A DNA stretch of 64,000 nucleotides. Origin: Cristatella mucedo. Its lineage: Eukaryota > Bryozoa > Phylactolaemata > Cristatellidae. The notes under the pieces were generated by a model. It was not told where the DNA came from, made no database searches, and was given only the letters and a program-made list of their open reading frames with translations. A program made the position numbers and the translations under genes. Each line of letters starts with the position of its first letter. Position 1 is the first letter of the stretch. Below, one piece after another: positions 41,721-51,905 of this stretch. The stretch covers positions 906,001-970,000 of the forward strand of contig WPIO01000002.1 in assembly GCA_009760855.2 (NCBI GenBank). Direction: 5' to 3'.

Positions 41721-42569
41721 GAAGTCTCGAGCGTTTAACTGCGGTCAGATTTATCCGCCTGAACTTTGCTCATGATTTGCACAGCTTGTTTATTTTAGTA
41801 ACTGTCCTGATCAGAGAGTAATTCACGGGGCATGCCAAAAATAATAGAAGAAATCGCATGCAAACACTGGCAACCGTATGGGACTCGTGATTTGAAATCA
41901 TTTGGGCGTTTCAGTTTCTAATCGGTCTCTTGAGAGATGGCCTAAAGCCTTCTAGAACCCTCCGGTTACGGGGCCAGGGTATTTATACTTTAAAAAGAGT
42001 TTATCTTAAAACCTTAACTGGCATGACCGCGGATAATAGACATAGCAAGACGCCTGCAGATCTAAAACTTCAGCTGCGTCGCTCCTGGAGACTCTAGCGT
42101 AGGACCGCACAGCAGGCCATGTTGTCAGGGGAAAAATTCCTCTCAACAGGCCTGATTAGAAGCGGTAATGGCAGAGCTAGCTGCTGCGCTGACCGATAAG
42201 GAGTTATGCTGGAGCCCGATGCACTTAGCAGGATGTAACAAAGATGATGGAAGAAATGCAAGAAGTCACTTTTCAGCCAAAAGCTGTGTAGCCATAATCT
42301 GTGGCCTCACGTCCTCGAGCGGTTGGGGCGGTTGGGGAGCGATACGGAGCCAAACGGATCAAACGCTGAAGACAACGAGCCTTTCTGCCTTGTCGGCTAA
42401 CTATTTTCTTTTGGGCGGTCTCTCTATCTCTCTCTCTTTCATGAAAAGTCATAGTCTTGGCTCAAGTCCTTACGATTTCCTTGACATTGTCAGCCCCTCC
42501 AGTGGTTAAGAGTAGCGCAGAGATGAACTTTCACAGGGCACATTAATGTACAATTTGATAGGGCAGTCA
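41721..42569. other. no gene recognised
   Basis: A 113-codon plus frame at 42168–42509 has no domain I know. Confidence 0.35.
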
Positions 42570-42850
42570 AATAAAGAGGCTGCAAAAAGAACGTATAAAT
42601 AGAATAAACTGACTAATGTAATTTATATCCTTCTGCAACTCCACAAAGTCATAAAGACTATGTGGGTGTGACACAGGAGAGTTTTGCATAGCGCACTCAC
42701 AGCCTAAGCCGCTTTCGGTTCGCATTCGGCAGCCAACAGATTTCTTCTCACGCAACGAAGAGAAAGCGGGAAGCATAGCAGAGTCAGGTGAGCAGTTGAG
42801 GTAGTGAGTAGCGTGGAAGTAGCAGCTCCGGACCGCTGAAAAGGATGAGC
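42570..42850 (-). repeat. dispersed repeat, second family (copy 2 of 3)
   Basis: Reverse-complement match to 45290–45520: CTCCACAAAGTCATAAAGAC, GGAGAGTTTTGCATAGC, CGCATTCGGCAGCCAACAGA and GAAGTAGCAGCTC are shared. Confidence 0.75.
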
Positions 42851-43844
42851 CATAGTCGGCAGCAGGAGAGTAGTTGTCGATAAAGAAGCTTTGAGAACCT
42901 GTAGTTACGTTTTAGCAAAACGCATCACGAAGCTCATTTCTTACCCAAAACAGGTAGCATCCCAAATTCTAAGGAGCCCTTTCATGGACGTCGACCTTGA
43001 CCCATTGTGTGAGATAACATTTGTTTTCGATGCGCAATATCCATATCATTGGCGGCCGCGCATCAGCTCGACCATTAGGATCTGCAAGCTGAGGAATCAG
43101 TTGCTGCAGCATTGGTGTAGGACGCTTGTGTTAAATCTATCGCTTCGGGTCGGCGAATTTTCAGGCTAATCTTCTAGGAGTTTTTCATTGAAAGCGAGCA
43201 CTTTACCTCTAGGCTGAAATAGTTGGCTTTTCGTGTCCTTTCGTGATATTCTGCTACATGTTACACAGCACTAGGCTTGATGGAAAACTGGTATCTGAAA
43301 CTGATAAGCCTGACCAATTATCAGGTCAGCTGTGCTTACATAAAATTCCAGCAATAGATTGTAAGACATCCGATTCCTCGAGATCACAACTCGGAAACTG
43401 CTAATCTATTCTAGTGACTGTAACCCTAACCGATTAGCAAGTTATCTTCCAGAGAGTCATTACGTGCCCCTCAATGTGCAGATACCGTGCATGAGCTATT
43501 CACGGTAAATACACTTACTTATTAACCGTGTCTGGTAAATGACAACATACTGACTAGGTGAATTAGCTATTCCATGCCAGACAAACAGGCAGCGCCATAT
43601 CTTACGCTTATTTTCCCAGTGTAGACGAATTTTCACATCGAAACTACCACGCTCTGGAATTATTTACGCAAAAAAAAGACAACTGCTACGATCTCGTCTA
43701 GCTAATAATATCCTTTAACTGAACTCGTAAGGTTATTAAAATTCAATTGGGCACTAGAGCGCTAGAAAAAAAATCAATATGAAAGTACAGCCATGAACCA
43801 GAGAATAGAAGCTATAAATGCGAAGATAAATTTCGTTATAACAA
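42851..43844. other. no gene recognised
   Basis: Featureless, moderately AT-rich. Confidence 0.4.
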
Positions 43845-43975
43845 AGCCCTGGTTTAGCCCACATGTTGGTTGCTCGTCTTTAATGATTAAAGTCACGGGC
43901 ATGGGCTTTGTGGCATATTTAAGTGGCCTGGATAGAAATTAAGTTATCTTAGGGAGCTGCAAAAATAAATAACAT
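43845..43975 (+). mobile_element. degenerate tRNA-derived SINE with LINE-like tail
   Basis: CCTGGTTTAGCCCACATGTT, GTCACGGGCATGGGC, GGATAGAAATTAAGTTATCT and TAGGGAGCTGCAAAAATAAA follow the order of the 11.7-kb SINE. Confidence 0.6.
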
Positions 43976-45061
43976 TTCTTACATTTATAAAAATTACAAA
44001 TTAGTCATTCTGATTTCTTTTCATTTTCTTGTTCTACCAGAATTTATTTTCATGTGCTACAAGCACTGCAAAATTCAAAGAGATTTAAAGCGCAAAACTA
44101 GGTTGCAGGTTTCGGCATCGGCCATCTTTCACAAAGTGACGCCGGTTTTTGAATAAAAATGACTTGCTTTGCAAGAGCATTTTTATCGATGAGATATCCC
44201 AAAGAAAAATGCTAGGCAGTCACAACTTTCGCTCTCAAAACTTTCGCTCTGTGTTTTCCTGAGAAACCAGAATCCTTAAGACCTCACTTGTACTCTGACC
44301 TAATGTTATTAAATGATCAAACTTTTCTATTTGCCGCTAGAGAATTGTCGAGCTATTATAAACTGGCCACGCTATCTTTTCGGAAGTAGGGACGTTTCCG
44401 GTACTTTGGACACAAGTAGGACCATTCTTTCCTTCCTCTGTGCAAAGCTTAGGCACCACAAGTTGTTTAAAAGTGCATTTCAGGCCCAAGCTCAGTGCAA
44501 GCCTGCTATTGCAGCGGGAAGTAGCAGCAATCGAAAGTGAAGGAACGTTGGCAAAGGCGGCAATCGGAATAATTTCCTATATATTGGTATTCTAAAAGAT
44601 TCACATTCGCAAAGATTCCATGAAAGTAAGGTAAGCCGCTATCATTGGCTCTCAAATCAGAGCCCTGCTTTTTACTTTCCGCAATTTATCAACAGATCGC
44701 CTATTTACGTTATGCAAGACCTAAAGCTTGAACCGTCTCCCTCATCCGGCGGACCTCTAATACCATCATCAGCTTCGCATAACTTTTATTTTGGCAACTG
44801 CATCCTTCACTGCATTCTTGGGATACATATTTGATAGGCAGACATTTTAGTTGCACCTGATGTGTGATCTCGTGGCTGTAAAAGGCAGCCATTTAAAGTT
44901 ATTACATGCTTTTTTGAACATTTCGTAATGTATGTACTTTTGAATTCTTTTTATACAAGCACTTACCACACGCCTTCAATGGCTGGTCATAAAAGCATAA
45001 GATTTAGGATAGACAAGCTGCTGCAATAAGCTGTATACCCACATTGGCGTTTTTTCAACAG
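43976..45061. other. no gene recognised
   Basis: Nothing nameable. Confidence 0.4.
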
Positions 45062-45530
45062 GGAGCTCGGGGCTTAAACGGCTTTCAGTTCGCAATTGAC
45101 AGCTAAAAACTTTAGTCTCGTGGAAACAGAGATAAAAGCCTGAATCACAAAAGAAATAGAAAGACAGTTGAGTATGGAAGCGAATGAACTGCTGTAGAAG
45201 AACCTCGTGGAAGAGAGAAGCTTGAGCTCCGCATGCCCTCGCGGGACTGTGGAACTCGCTTCCACAATTCTAACGCAACAACAACTACTCTCCTGCTGTT
45301 CAGAGCTGCTACTTCCATGCTATTCACTACCTCAACTGCTCTCTTGACTCTGCAATGCTTCCCACTTTCTCTTTGTTGCGTGAGACGAAGTCTGTTGGCT
45401 GCCGAATGCGTACCGAAAGCAGCTTAGGCTGTGAGTTTGCTATGCAAAACTCTCCTGCGTAACATCCACAGTCTTTGTGGCTTTGTGGAGTTACAGACGG
45501 AGATAAATTACATTACTTGTAAAGGGAGCA
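45062..45530. repeat. fold-back of the second dispersed repeat family (copy 3 of 3)
   Basis: The right half, about 45250–45520, is the plus copy. The left half, 45062–45200, is a diverged inverted copy: GGCTTTCAGTTCGCAATTGA, CAGCTAAAAACTTTAGTCTC against the complement of GTCTGTTGGCTGCCGAATGC. The two could pair into a long imperfect hairpin. GGACTGTGGAACTCGCTTCC in the centre encodes LWNSLP. Confidence 0.7.
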
Positions 45531-45585
45531 CTAGAATCGCTAGCAAGGACAAAAATACTCGATGATTCAACAGCCTCTTTTATAT

Positions 45586-45726
45586 AATGACAGAAGAGCC
45601 TTTTACGGCTATCACTGCCGCTTGCAGCGGCAATAAAGGATCGCCCACCGCAGGATTCGATCCCGCGACCTCGGGACTGAGGTGGTGAAAAGCAGCCACC
45701 TTACCTAGTGTGTTATCACGGCAGAC
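45586..45726 (-). mobile_element. complete tRNA-derived SINE
   Basis: Minus strand: A-box head CACTAGGTAAGGTGGCTGC, B box GTCGCGGGATCGAATCC, then ATCCTTTATTGCCGCTGCAA, hairpin GCCGCTGCAAGCGGC, AGCCGTAAAAGGCTCTTCTG. Best-preserved body of its family here. Confidence 0.85.
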
Positions 45727-45802
45727 AATTTCGATGCTTGAGAATTTCGAAAGTGAGTTTAATAGTCAAGAATCTACATGAAAAAACTTCATCTCCCACC
45801 AG

Positions 45803-45880
45803 TGGAGATCGAACCAATGAATAGAACTGCCGATTTCCTCACTGTCCCTAGAGGGCCTGGTGGTACAATGATGACCCTCT
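45803..45880 (-). tRNA. tRNA-like sequence, probably a pseudogene
   Basis: Minus strand begins CCACCAG and ends CTGGTGG (7-bp stem), has a D-arm-like CCTC/GAGG and the loop GGTTCGATC. The T stem and anticodon stem pair poorly, so a functional tRNA is unlikely. Confidence 0.3.
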
Positions 45881-45889
45881 AGAAGCTGC

Positions 45890-46799
45890 AGCAATTGAGG
45901 TAGGTACGAAGAGGATTCCTAGCATTGGAGGCTCTCGTGCATGTGTGTGAGAGCTTTGACTTGTGACCCTTGTTTGAGCTGAAGCCGCCGCATTCCCTAT
46001 CACAGCATAGGCAGCTGGCATATTTCTTGGATCGAATGAGCATTCTAGCAGCTACATTAAGGTCTTGTTGCTGAGACCTAAGTCAAAAATTTTCGAGGCA
46101 TTGCTTAAAAGAGAGTTGCAACCACCCAGTTTTCAGAGAAGCTTTGAGCTGGTAAAATCCTTCGATCGCTAATGTGATCCCTACTGCCTAAACATTAGTC
46201 TTCCCTTAGTCGGTAAGGAGAATATACGACTGGTCGTGCATGCAATCTTACTCATAAATTTGTATGAGACAGCTGCTTATTGAAAAATGACGCCAAGATC
46301 GGTCACGTTTCGCATCTGCAAGCTATAGAAATACTGGCAGTGACAGACCACGGTCACTTTTGGCAATTTTGCTGTCAAAAATTTTTAGAAAAGGTCATAC
46401 ACTTTTGCCTCGCAGCGCTTATAGATATTAATCGTTCGTGAGAACAGGCTGGCTCCTGCGTTGACTGGCTGTTGCTATCAAGTCTTTATTCTGAGGTTTG
46501 CGGTTGGGGTAGCGCTCCAAAAGGATCTCAAGTCTCTCCGAAGCCGTCGCAGAGCTCTCACTTGCCAATGAAACCGTATTTCGCGAAATGGCCTTCAAAG
46601 GTTACTCAATGCAAGGCTACAGCGAGGTCCTTAGATTCACAGTACAATGCCCAACTCAACGCTACCCTGCCCAGTTTCAAGCATCCCTGAGGGTGTGGTA
46701 AGGGTAACGGACAAAGACAAAGCGGCCTCCTGCGAGCTCCTGCGCTCGCCTCATCCCTATTCAGCGTTTAAAATAGTCACAGTTTACCAAGTCAGCCAA
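45890..46799. other. no gene recognised
   Basis: Nothing nameable. Confidence 0.4.
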
Positions 46800-46832
46800 G
46801 ATGATATGCATGCCAATTGCATGCATATCATC
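46800..46832. repeat. perfect 33-bp hairpin
   Basis: GATGATATGCATGC, loop CAATT, GCATGCATATCATC: 14-bp arms with no mismatch. Confidence 0.97.
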
Positions 46833-47116
46833 TATCAGCATTATGGGCACTCACTCAGCTGGTTACTGCCCTGACGATGGGCGCATACTAACTACCTCGA
46901 CCAAAAAAGTCCGCACTCATCCACTGTCAACTTCCTGACTGGGCTCCCAATCCAAGCATGTTAAGCACGTTGACACAATCCCTCTATATCACGAGCCCGA
47001 TGTTTTCACGGTATGGCACACCATCACTCACTCGATCACTTCAAGAAGCGTCATCGGGAAAGCCGAGTGAAAACAAAGAACCAAAGGTGTATTTTGTGAA
47101 TCAAGCTAGCATGTCC

Positions 47117-47231
<115 letters not shown>

Positions 47232-47239
47232 ATCTACTA

Positions 47240-48255
47240 GAACAGTTATAAATACCGTCCTTACCTCTGCATATGCAAGCATTGTGCCCTAGAATGCTTC
47301 ATGAATCGGCAGATGAACATGGACGACGTCAGCTTCAAGCAAACCACAGGAGACCAGCCAATAGCGGCCCCAATGACACTCTACACCCCTCCCAAGCCAT
47401 CTGAACAGCCAATTCATGGCCCGACATGCCAAAATCCTTAATCAGTAAGAGAATTCTCAACGATGTTCACTCTCCAATCTATGGAGGATAGACAAATGCT
47501 AACATGTCTTAAACTCTCGTCGATACAACTAGGATTAACTTGCCTCGTACTAAGCCATCTCCCACGAGAGAAATAGTGGTCTTTCACATATGCCTCCGGC
47601 CATCACCTGACCTTCGCAGACGAGCGTCCTTCATTCGACCTATTTCCCGACAGTAATCTTCCTAACAATTAGGTTAAAAAAGCCTGACCTTAGGCTGATT
47701 CTGAGAACTGCTTCACTGTTAGTGCAAGCGTTCCCGGATCGTCCAGCCTGCAACAGTAGCAGCGACACAATGCTGGGCATAGCGTACAATCATTAAACGT
47801 GCCCCCATAGATGAGGACTCATTTGAAAGAATACTCAACACCGTGGTCAATGCAGATAAATGGCTTAGAACTCTTACTTACGAGCAGAGCAACATTCCTC
47901 GATTTGCTTAGTCTCGTATTTAACATTCGTGAATATATAAATGTAAGTAGTAACAGTTATCGGCCCAGATCCGGAGTAAAAGTTTGTTAGAACTTCTCAA
48001 CAATTAAGTTCGGATATGCTGACGTCACTTCGAATAAAGACCGTTAAGGTGGGTGACTTCTAGATTTAATGCTCCTTACTAATAAGGAATAAGCAGCCGT
48101 AACAAAATCAAAGAATTGACATTGAAAGACGTTAAAAAACAAAAGCATTGGAAATAAAAGACTAGTTCTAAGAATAATCCTTCATTCTGAACGCGGCAGT
48201 TTATGTGTTTTGGGGTTTTTCGGGTTCTCACTGAATACGTGACTACAACAATGTT
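47240..48255. other. no gene recognised
   Basis: Nothing nameable. Confidence 0.4.
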
Positions 48256-48257
48256 TC

Positions 48258-48340
48258 TAACCAGGGAGAACGTACTCGCACCACTCGACTCAGGAAGCGG
48301 TTCAAGTCCTGCAGTCAACCGCTCGACCACATCCTGCTAG
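48258..48340 (+). mobile_element. partial tRNA-derived SINE
   Basis: AACCAGGGAGAACGTACTCG and GCGGTTCAAGTCCTGCAGTC match the head and B box of the SINE at 56306. Confidence 0.6.
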
Positions 48341-48555
48341 TCATCCACAGCCTTCACGAGTTTAGCATGACCTAGTCTTTGCATTCGTTTAAGCATAGCA
48401 GCTCAATTGCATATTTAGTAAGAGAAATTATTGTTTTAGACAAATTTTCCGCATTCAGGATTAAGCTAAATGTCCATAGTTAGCCGAATGCTGCTGCTGC
48501 TTTATTGTGGTTCGTCCTAGAGGAGTTATCTCACGAGAGGTCGTAGCTAGTTGCT

Positions 48556-49561
48556 ATGCCTGTAGTAAAGGCAGAGCGCTGCAACAGCAGCAGCGTACCC
48601 AGCAGTAGCACCTTCACTTTTAGCTCGCTCGTATGCTGTATAAGGTACAATCTACTACTTCTCGGAATGCCGCCGATGGCAGTGCTAGCCACAATATCTC
48701 CCTACGACGGCTTCGGAGACTTATTCGACTGGCTGCTAATGTTTGAGAGAAAAATCTAGAAGTGTAGAATCAAACCGGATGAGTGGCCTCTATATTTCTT
48801 CCTTGCCATGCAAGGCGGTGCCTTCACATTTGCCTCGGGTTTCCCGCAGGCCGTGCTGAACGTGTATGCCAAGCTTCGTGAAGCTCTAGTTAGGGCATTC
48901 ACTTGGCCGGCCGGTGGATCGCGGCTGCTGCGAAATGATCGGGTAAAAGCGTGGTTGGACCGTGGGGACCGACGAGAGCTACCGGAAGTGGCAGCAGCAA
49001 TCGCGGACGGTGTGCCGGGCGTCCAAGTTTGCCAGGCTGCCGCCGTGCGGCAGGGGGCAACGGCGCTCCAGGCAGCGACGACTGGCCTGGCGGTGATGGC
49101 GACTGGCGGTGATGGCATGCTACATGGTGGCTGCGGAACAACGGGTGGCAGAGATTTGCCAGGCGGCGACGGTGTGCCAGGCACCAATGGTGTGCCACGA
49201 GGCAACGGCGTTCTTCGAGGCAGCTGTCATCGGTGAGGCTGAGGCGTACAGTAGCGAGATGGAGGAGTCCGGTCGCGATGGGGCGCACGGAGAGGTGGCG
49301 GCGTCCTCGGGGGAGGCAGCGGCATCCGCGAGGGAGGCGGCGGCGTCCTCGAGAGAGAGGGGGCAGCGTCCGTCCGGCAGAGAGTTGGCAGCTTCCAGCA
49401 GAGATGTGACAGCGCACGACAGAGAGGCAGCGACCTGCGACGCAGTACAAGCCATGAAGGTGACGTTAGCCTGCGACGAGCCGGTGGGCTGTGGCCCTTC
49501 GCGGCTGGAGAGTCGGTGCAGCCAAGAGAGTTTTGCAGGTTTCGTGGTTTCATTTAATTGA
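48556..49561 (+). pseudogene. decayed LTR-retrotransposon gag-like region
   Basis: In one frame PYDGFGDLFDWLLMFERK is followed by a TAG (48757–48759), then DEWPLYFFLAMQGGAFTF, SGFPQAVLNVYAKLREAL and VRAF. This has the spacing of Gypsy-type Gag capsid domains (aromatic/acidic start, PL..FL..GGA, Y..L..AL...F). Near 49110–49240 a second frame takes over and continues as Ala/Ser/Glu-rich repeats (EVAASSGEAAAS) to a stop at the LTR edge. No zinc knuckle, protease or RT is seen. The stop codon and shift mark it as dead. Confidence 0.6.
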
Positions 49562-49788
49562 TGACACTGCCCCTGATCGCTGTACATGTGGGCTGTGACG
49601 CTCGATTTGGTAGGCAGTCGGGACGTGCTATTGGTGATTGTTATGACAAGGGAATCGGGCGCATTCCGGTGGGCGAGAGGGGCGAAGAGAGTCATGCTTC
49701 GCCCTGCGCCGTGTGTAGGTAAAATAAACTGGTGGTGTTGCTCGTCGGCTAGCGTTCTATGCCGTTCTCGACGATAACACGAGCTACA
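49559..49788 (+). mobile_element. LTR of Gypsy-like element
   Basis: Starts TGATGACAC and ends GAGCTACA, with an AATAAA-type signal (AAAATAAACTGG) near 49720. It is repeated in inverted orientation at 16289–16527, which fixes it as a dispersed terminal repeat. It directly follows the gag remnant. Confidence 0.7.
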
Positions 49789-50220
49789 GCAGGTCGGAGG
49801 CGCGATGCAGGTCCGAGACGTGGCACAGGTCGGACACGGGCGGCTAAGGTCGGAGACGCGGCTGCGCAGGTCAGAGACGCGGTGCAGGTCGGAGACTCAG
49901 AGGCAAAGTCCGCAGAAATGGCTGGAGCGACGGCGGCCGAGGTCAGCAAAACAGCGGCTGTGGAATCCAGCTCGGCGACGATGGCCGGCAGCCCACGTTG
50001 TCGGCTGGTGGAAAAGGCCTGCTCTAACACGCCTCTTTCGAGCGGCTGTGAGGTAGTCTGCCTGCCTGTGGGGTCACCAGCTCCGCGACCAATACCCTCC
50101 CCGATACGAGGCGACGATGACCAGTACGACGGAGCAGCGGAAATAGGCAACCGCCAGCTTCGCATGCAGTCGGAACGGCAGCGTCCTTATCAGTTCTCCG
50201 ACTACGTCATGGACTGATCT
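49789..50220 (+). pseudogene. LTR-retrotransposon internal remnant with a Pol C-terminus-like end
   Basis: An open frame runs to TGA at 50215–50217 and ends SERQRPYQFSDYVMD, the style of terminus found at the end of Gypsy-type Pol proteins (basic stretch, then FxDYVMD). Before it lie degenerate GGTCGGAGACG repeats. RT and integrase cores are absent, so most of the element is deleted. Assignment rests on this short terminus and the position before an LTR-like segment. Confidence 0.45.
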
Positions 50221-50320
50221 ACAGAACAGGGTCATGTGATTTCCCCTTAAATGAGGGTGCGGCCCCTAATCGTTTTTCGAAGGGCTATGAGGTAGCCCGG
50301 CTGCCTATGGGGTCAGATGT
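50033..50320 (+). repeat. direct repeat pair about 240 bp apart
   Basis: GGCTGTGAGGTAGTCTGCCT, GCCTGTGGGGTCA near 50040–50072 recurs as GGCTATGAGGTAGCCCGGCT, GCCTATGGGGTCA near 50284–50315. Confidence 0.8.
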
Positions 50321-50760
50321 TAATCTTGGTGCTCTCGTTTTGTTACGCGCTGGATGTATAATGTCGCATTTGTAGCGGCTCGGCGTGCTCGATACTGCAT
50401 GGTACTTTGCATTTACTTGTGTTGATACTCGCCTTTGTGATCTTACGATCATGAGGGCGTGTAGTCTGATAGTGCCAGTGCTTGGCTGCTGCACCGCCTC
50501 CGACGTGGCTCGGACACGGGCCACGTATTGTTGCCGGTATTGTTCTATGCTAACCCGCCGTCGATCAGCTGTTGGATGTATCATCGGAAAGGCCGATCGC
50601 AGCCGTGGTCCGGTACGCAAGACTCCAGTAGGTGAGAGGGGAAAAGGGAGTCGGACTTCCCTCTGCTCCGTGCGTGGTTGGAATAAACTGGTGGTCTTGG
50701 TTGTCGGCTGGCGTTCTGTGCTGTGCGCGACAGCAACCAAACGATATACACCCCTACTTA
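50275..50760 (+). mobile_element. second LTR-like segment, different subfamily
   Basis: Its 3' part (AGGTGAGAGGGGAAAAGGGA, GTGCGTGGTTGGAATAAACT, GGTGGTCTTGGTTGTCGGCT, GGCGTTCTGTGC) matches the end of the LTR at 49559–49788. The 5' part does not. The left boundary is uncertain; TGAGGTAGCC (50288) or TGTTAATCTT (50327) could be the start. Confidence 0.5.
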
Positions 50761-51639
50761 GTTGGCGGCTCCTCAAGACATCTTAGGCATCGCTTGAGGC
50801 CTGCCGGGCACGATGCTCTTGCTGGTAAACCTCGATTGTCGTGCCGAGGGTGCAAAACTTTGCATCGTTGTACTTTCACCTAGTTCAAAATTAAGCTTTC
50901 CATGGTAGCTGAGACAATTTCATGAGGCCACGAGCAGACGAAACAGGTCATCCTAGCTCGACCGATACAGCAAAATATTACTCTCGCCTTTGACAACATT
51001 ACACCTATGCTTTTAATTTTAGATTTTTACCAGAGGTAACTGCCACTATGTATGAGCACATGCGGTACAAGCTAAACTTAAACGCATCTTCACCCGATTT
51101 GCCAACGAATAATGGATTCCACATATCAACCAAACTCTCCAAAGAATAGCTGATCTCAATTGATTTTGTATATAATTATGAAATAATTCAAACCACCTTC
51201 ACAAATACCTAATAAAATCTCTAATCGCCATCTCGCTTAAAGCTACAGCGGGCCTAAAAATATTTGATTTTTCCTATTCATGTAAGTTTGGCTCAGACTG
51301 TAATGCTGAATTAAAAAATCTAGGCATAACAGATTCTAAAAATACATCCCAAGAACCCAATGCGATATTTTGTATCAAGTTTCCATGAATTAATTAGTAA
51401 ACGTTTATCCCAAAGAGAAAGCAATAGCTAGAATAGCTAACAGCACAAATACAGCCCACAAATCGAATGTTTGCCTGGCATCTTACATGAAAATACACAT
51501 CGTTTAATTTAGAATGATTTTTGAAGGCACACTCTATATACTATTAGAGATTGATACGGATTTTTATGCAAATAATTTGTTTTACTGACTTACTTTGTTC
51601 ATCCTTGCTTTACTGCTAATTTTGCGTCTGGCAGGGTCT

Positions 51640-51905
51640 ACAGAATTTCATTCACTTTTAAGTTTCCCATCTCTTGCGCCGGCCTACCCATCTATATCGT
51701 TTCAATTTAGACATCCCTTAGTACAGCCCGCTTCTTTTGCTCTGGTTGAATACTTTTTCCCTTAACTAACTTCAAAATCAGTCTGAGAGCCCATGCCTTC
51801 AGTCAGTACGCTCGCAAGTCTTGGAACTCACTACTGACTCACATCGCGTTCTCTCTTGATTTGGCACCATTCAAAGGAAAGGTTGAAAATCCATGAGTTC
51901 CAAAT
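51640..51905 (+). mobile_element. degenerate LINE RT C-terminal fragment
   Basis: Around 51785 translation gives RAHAFSQYARKSWNSLLT, then SLDLAPFKGKVENP, the usual A.KSWNSL...F K end of LINE proteins. Confidence 0.5.

Noticed and set aside
42168-42509. 113-codon plus frame
   Set aside because: No splice signals, domain or repeat similarity recognised.
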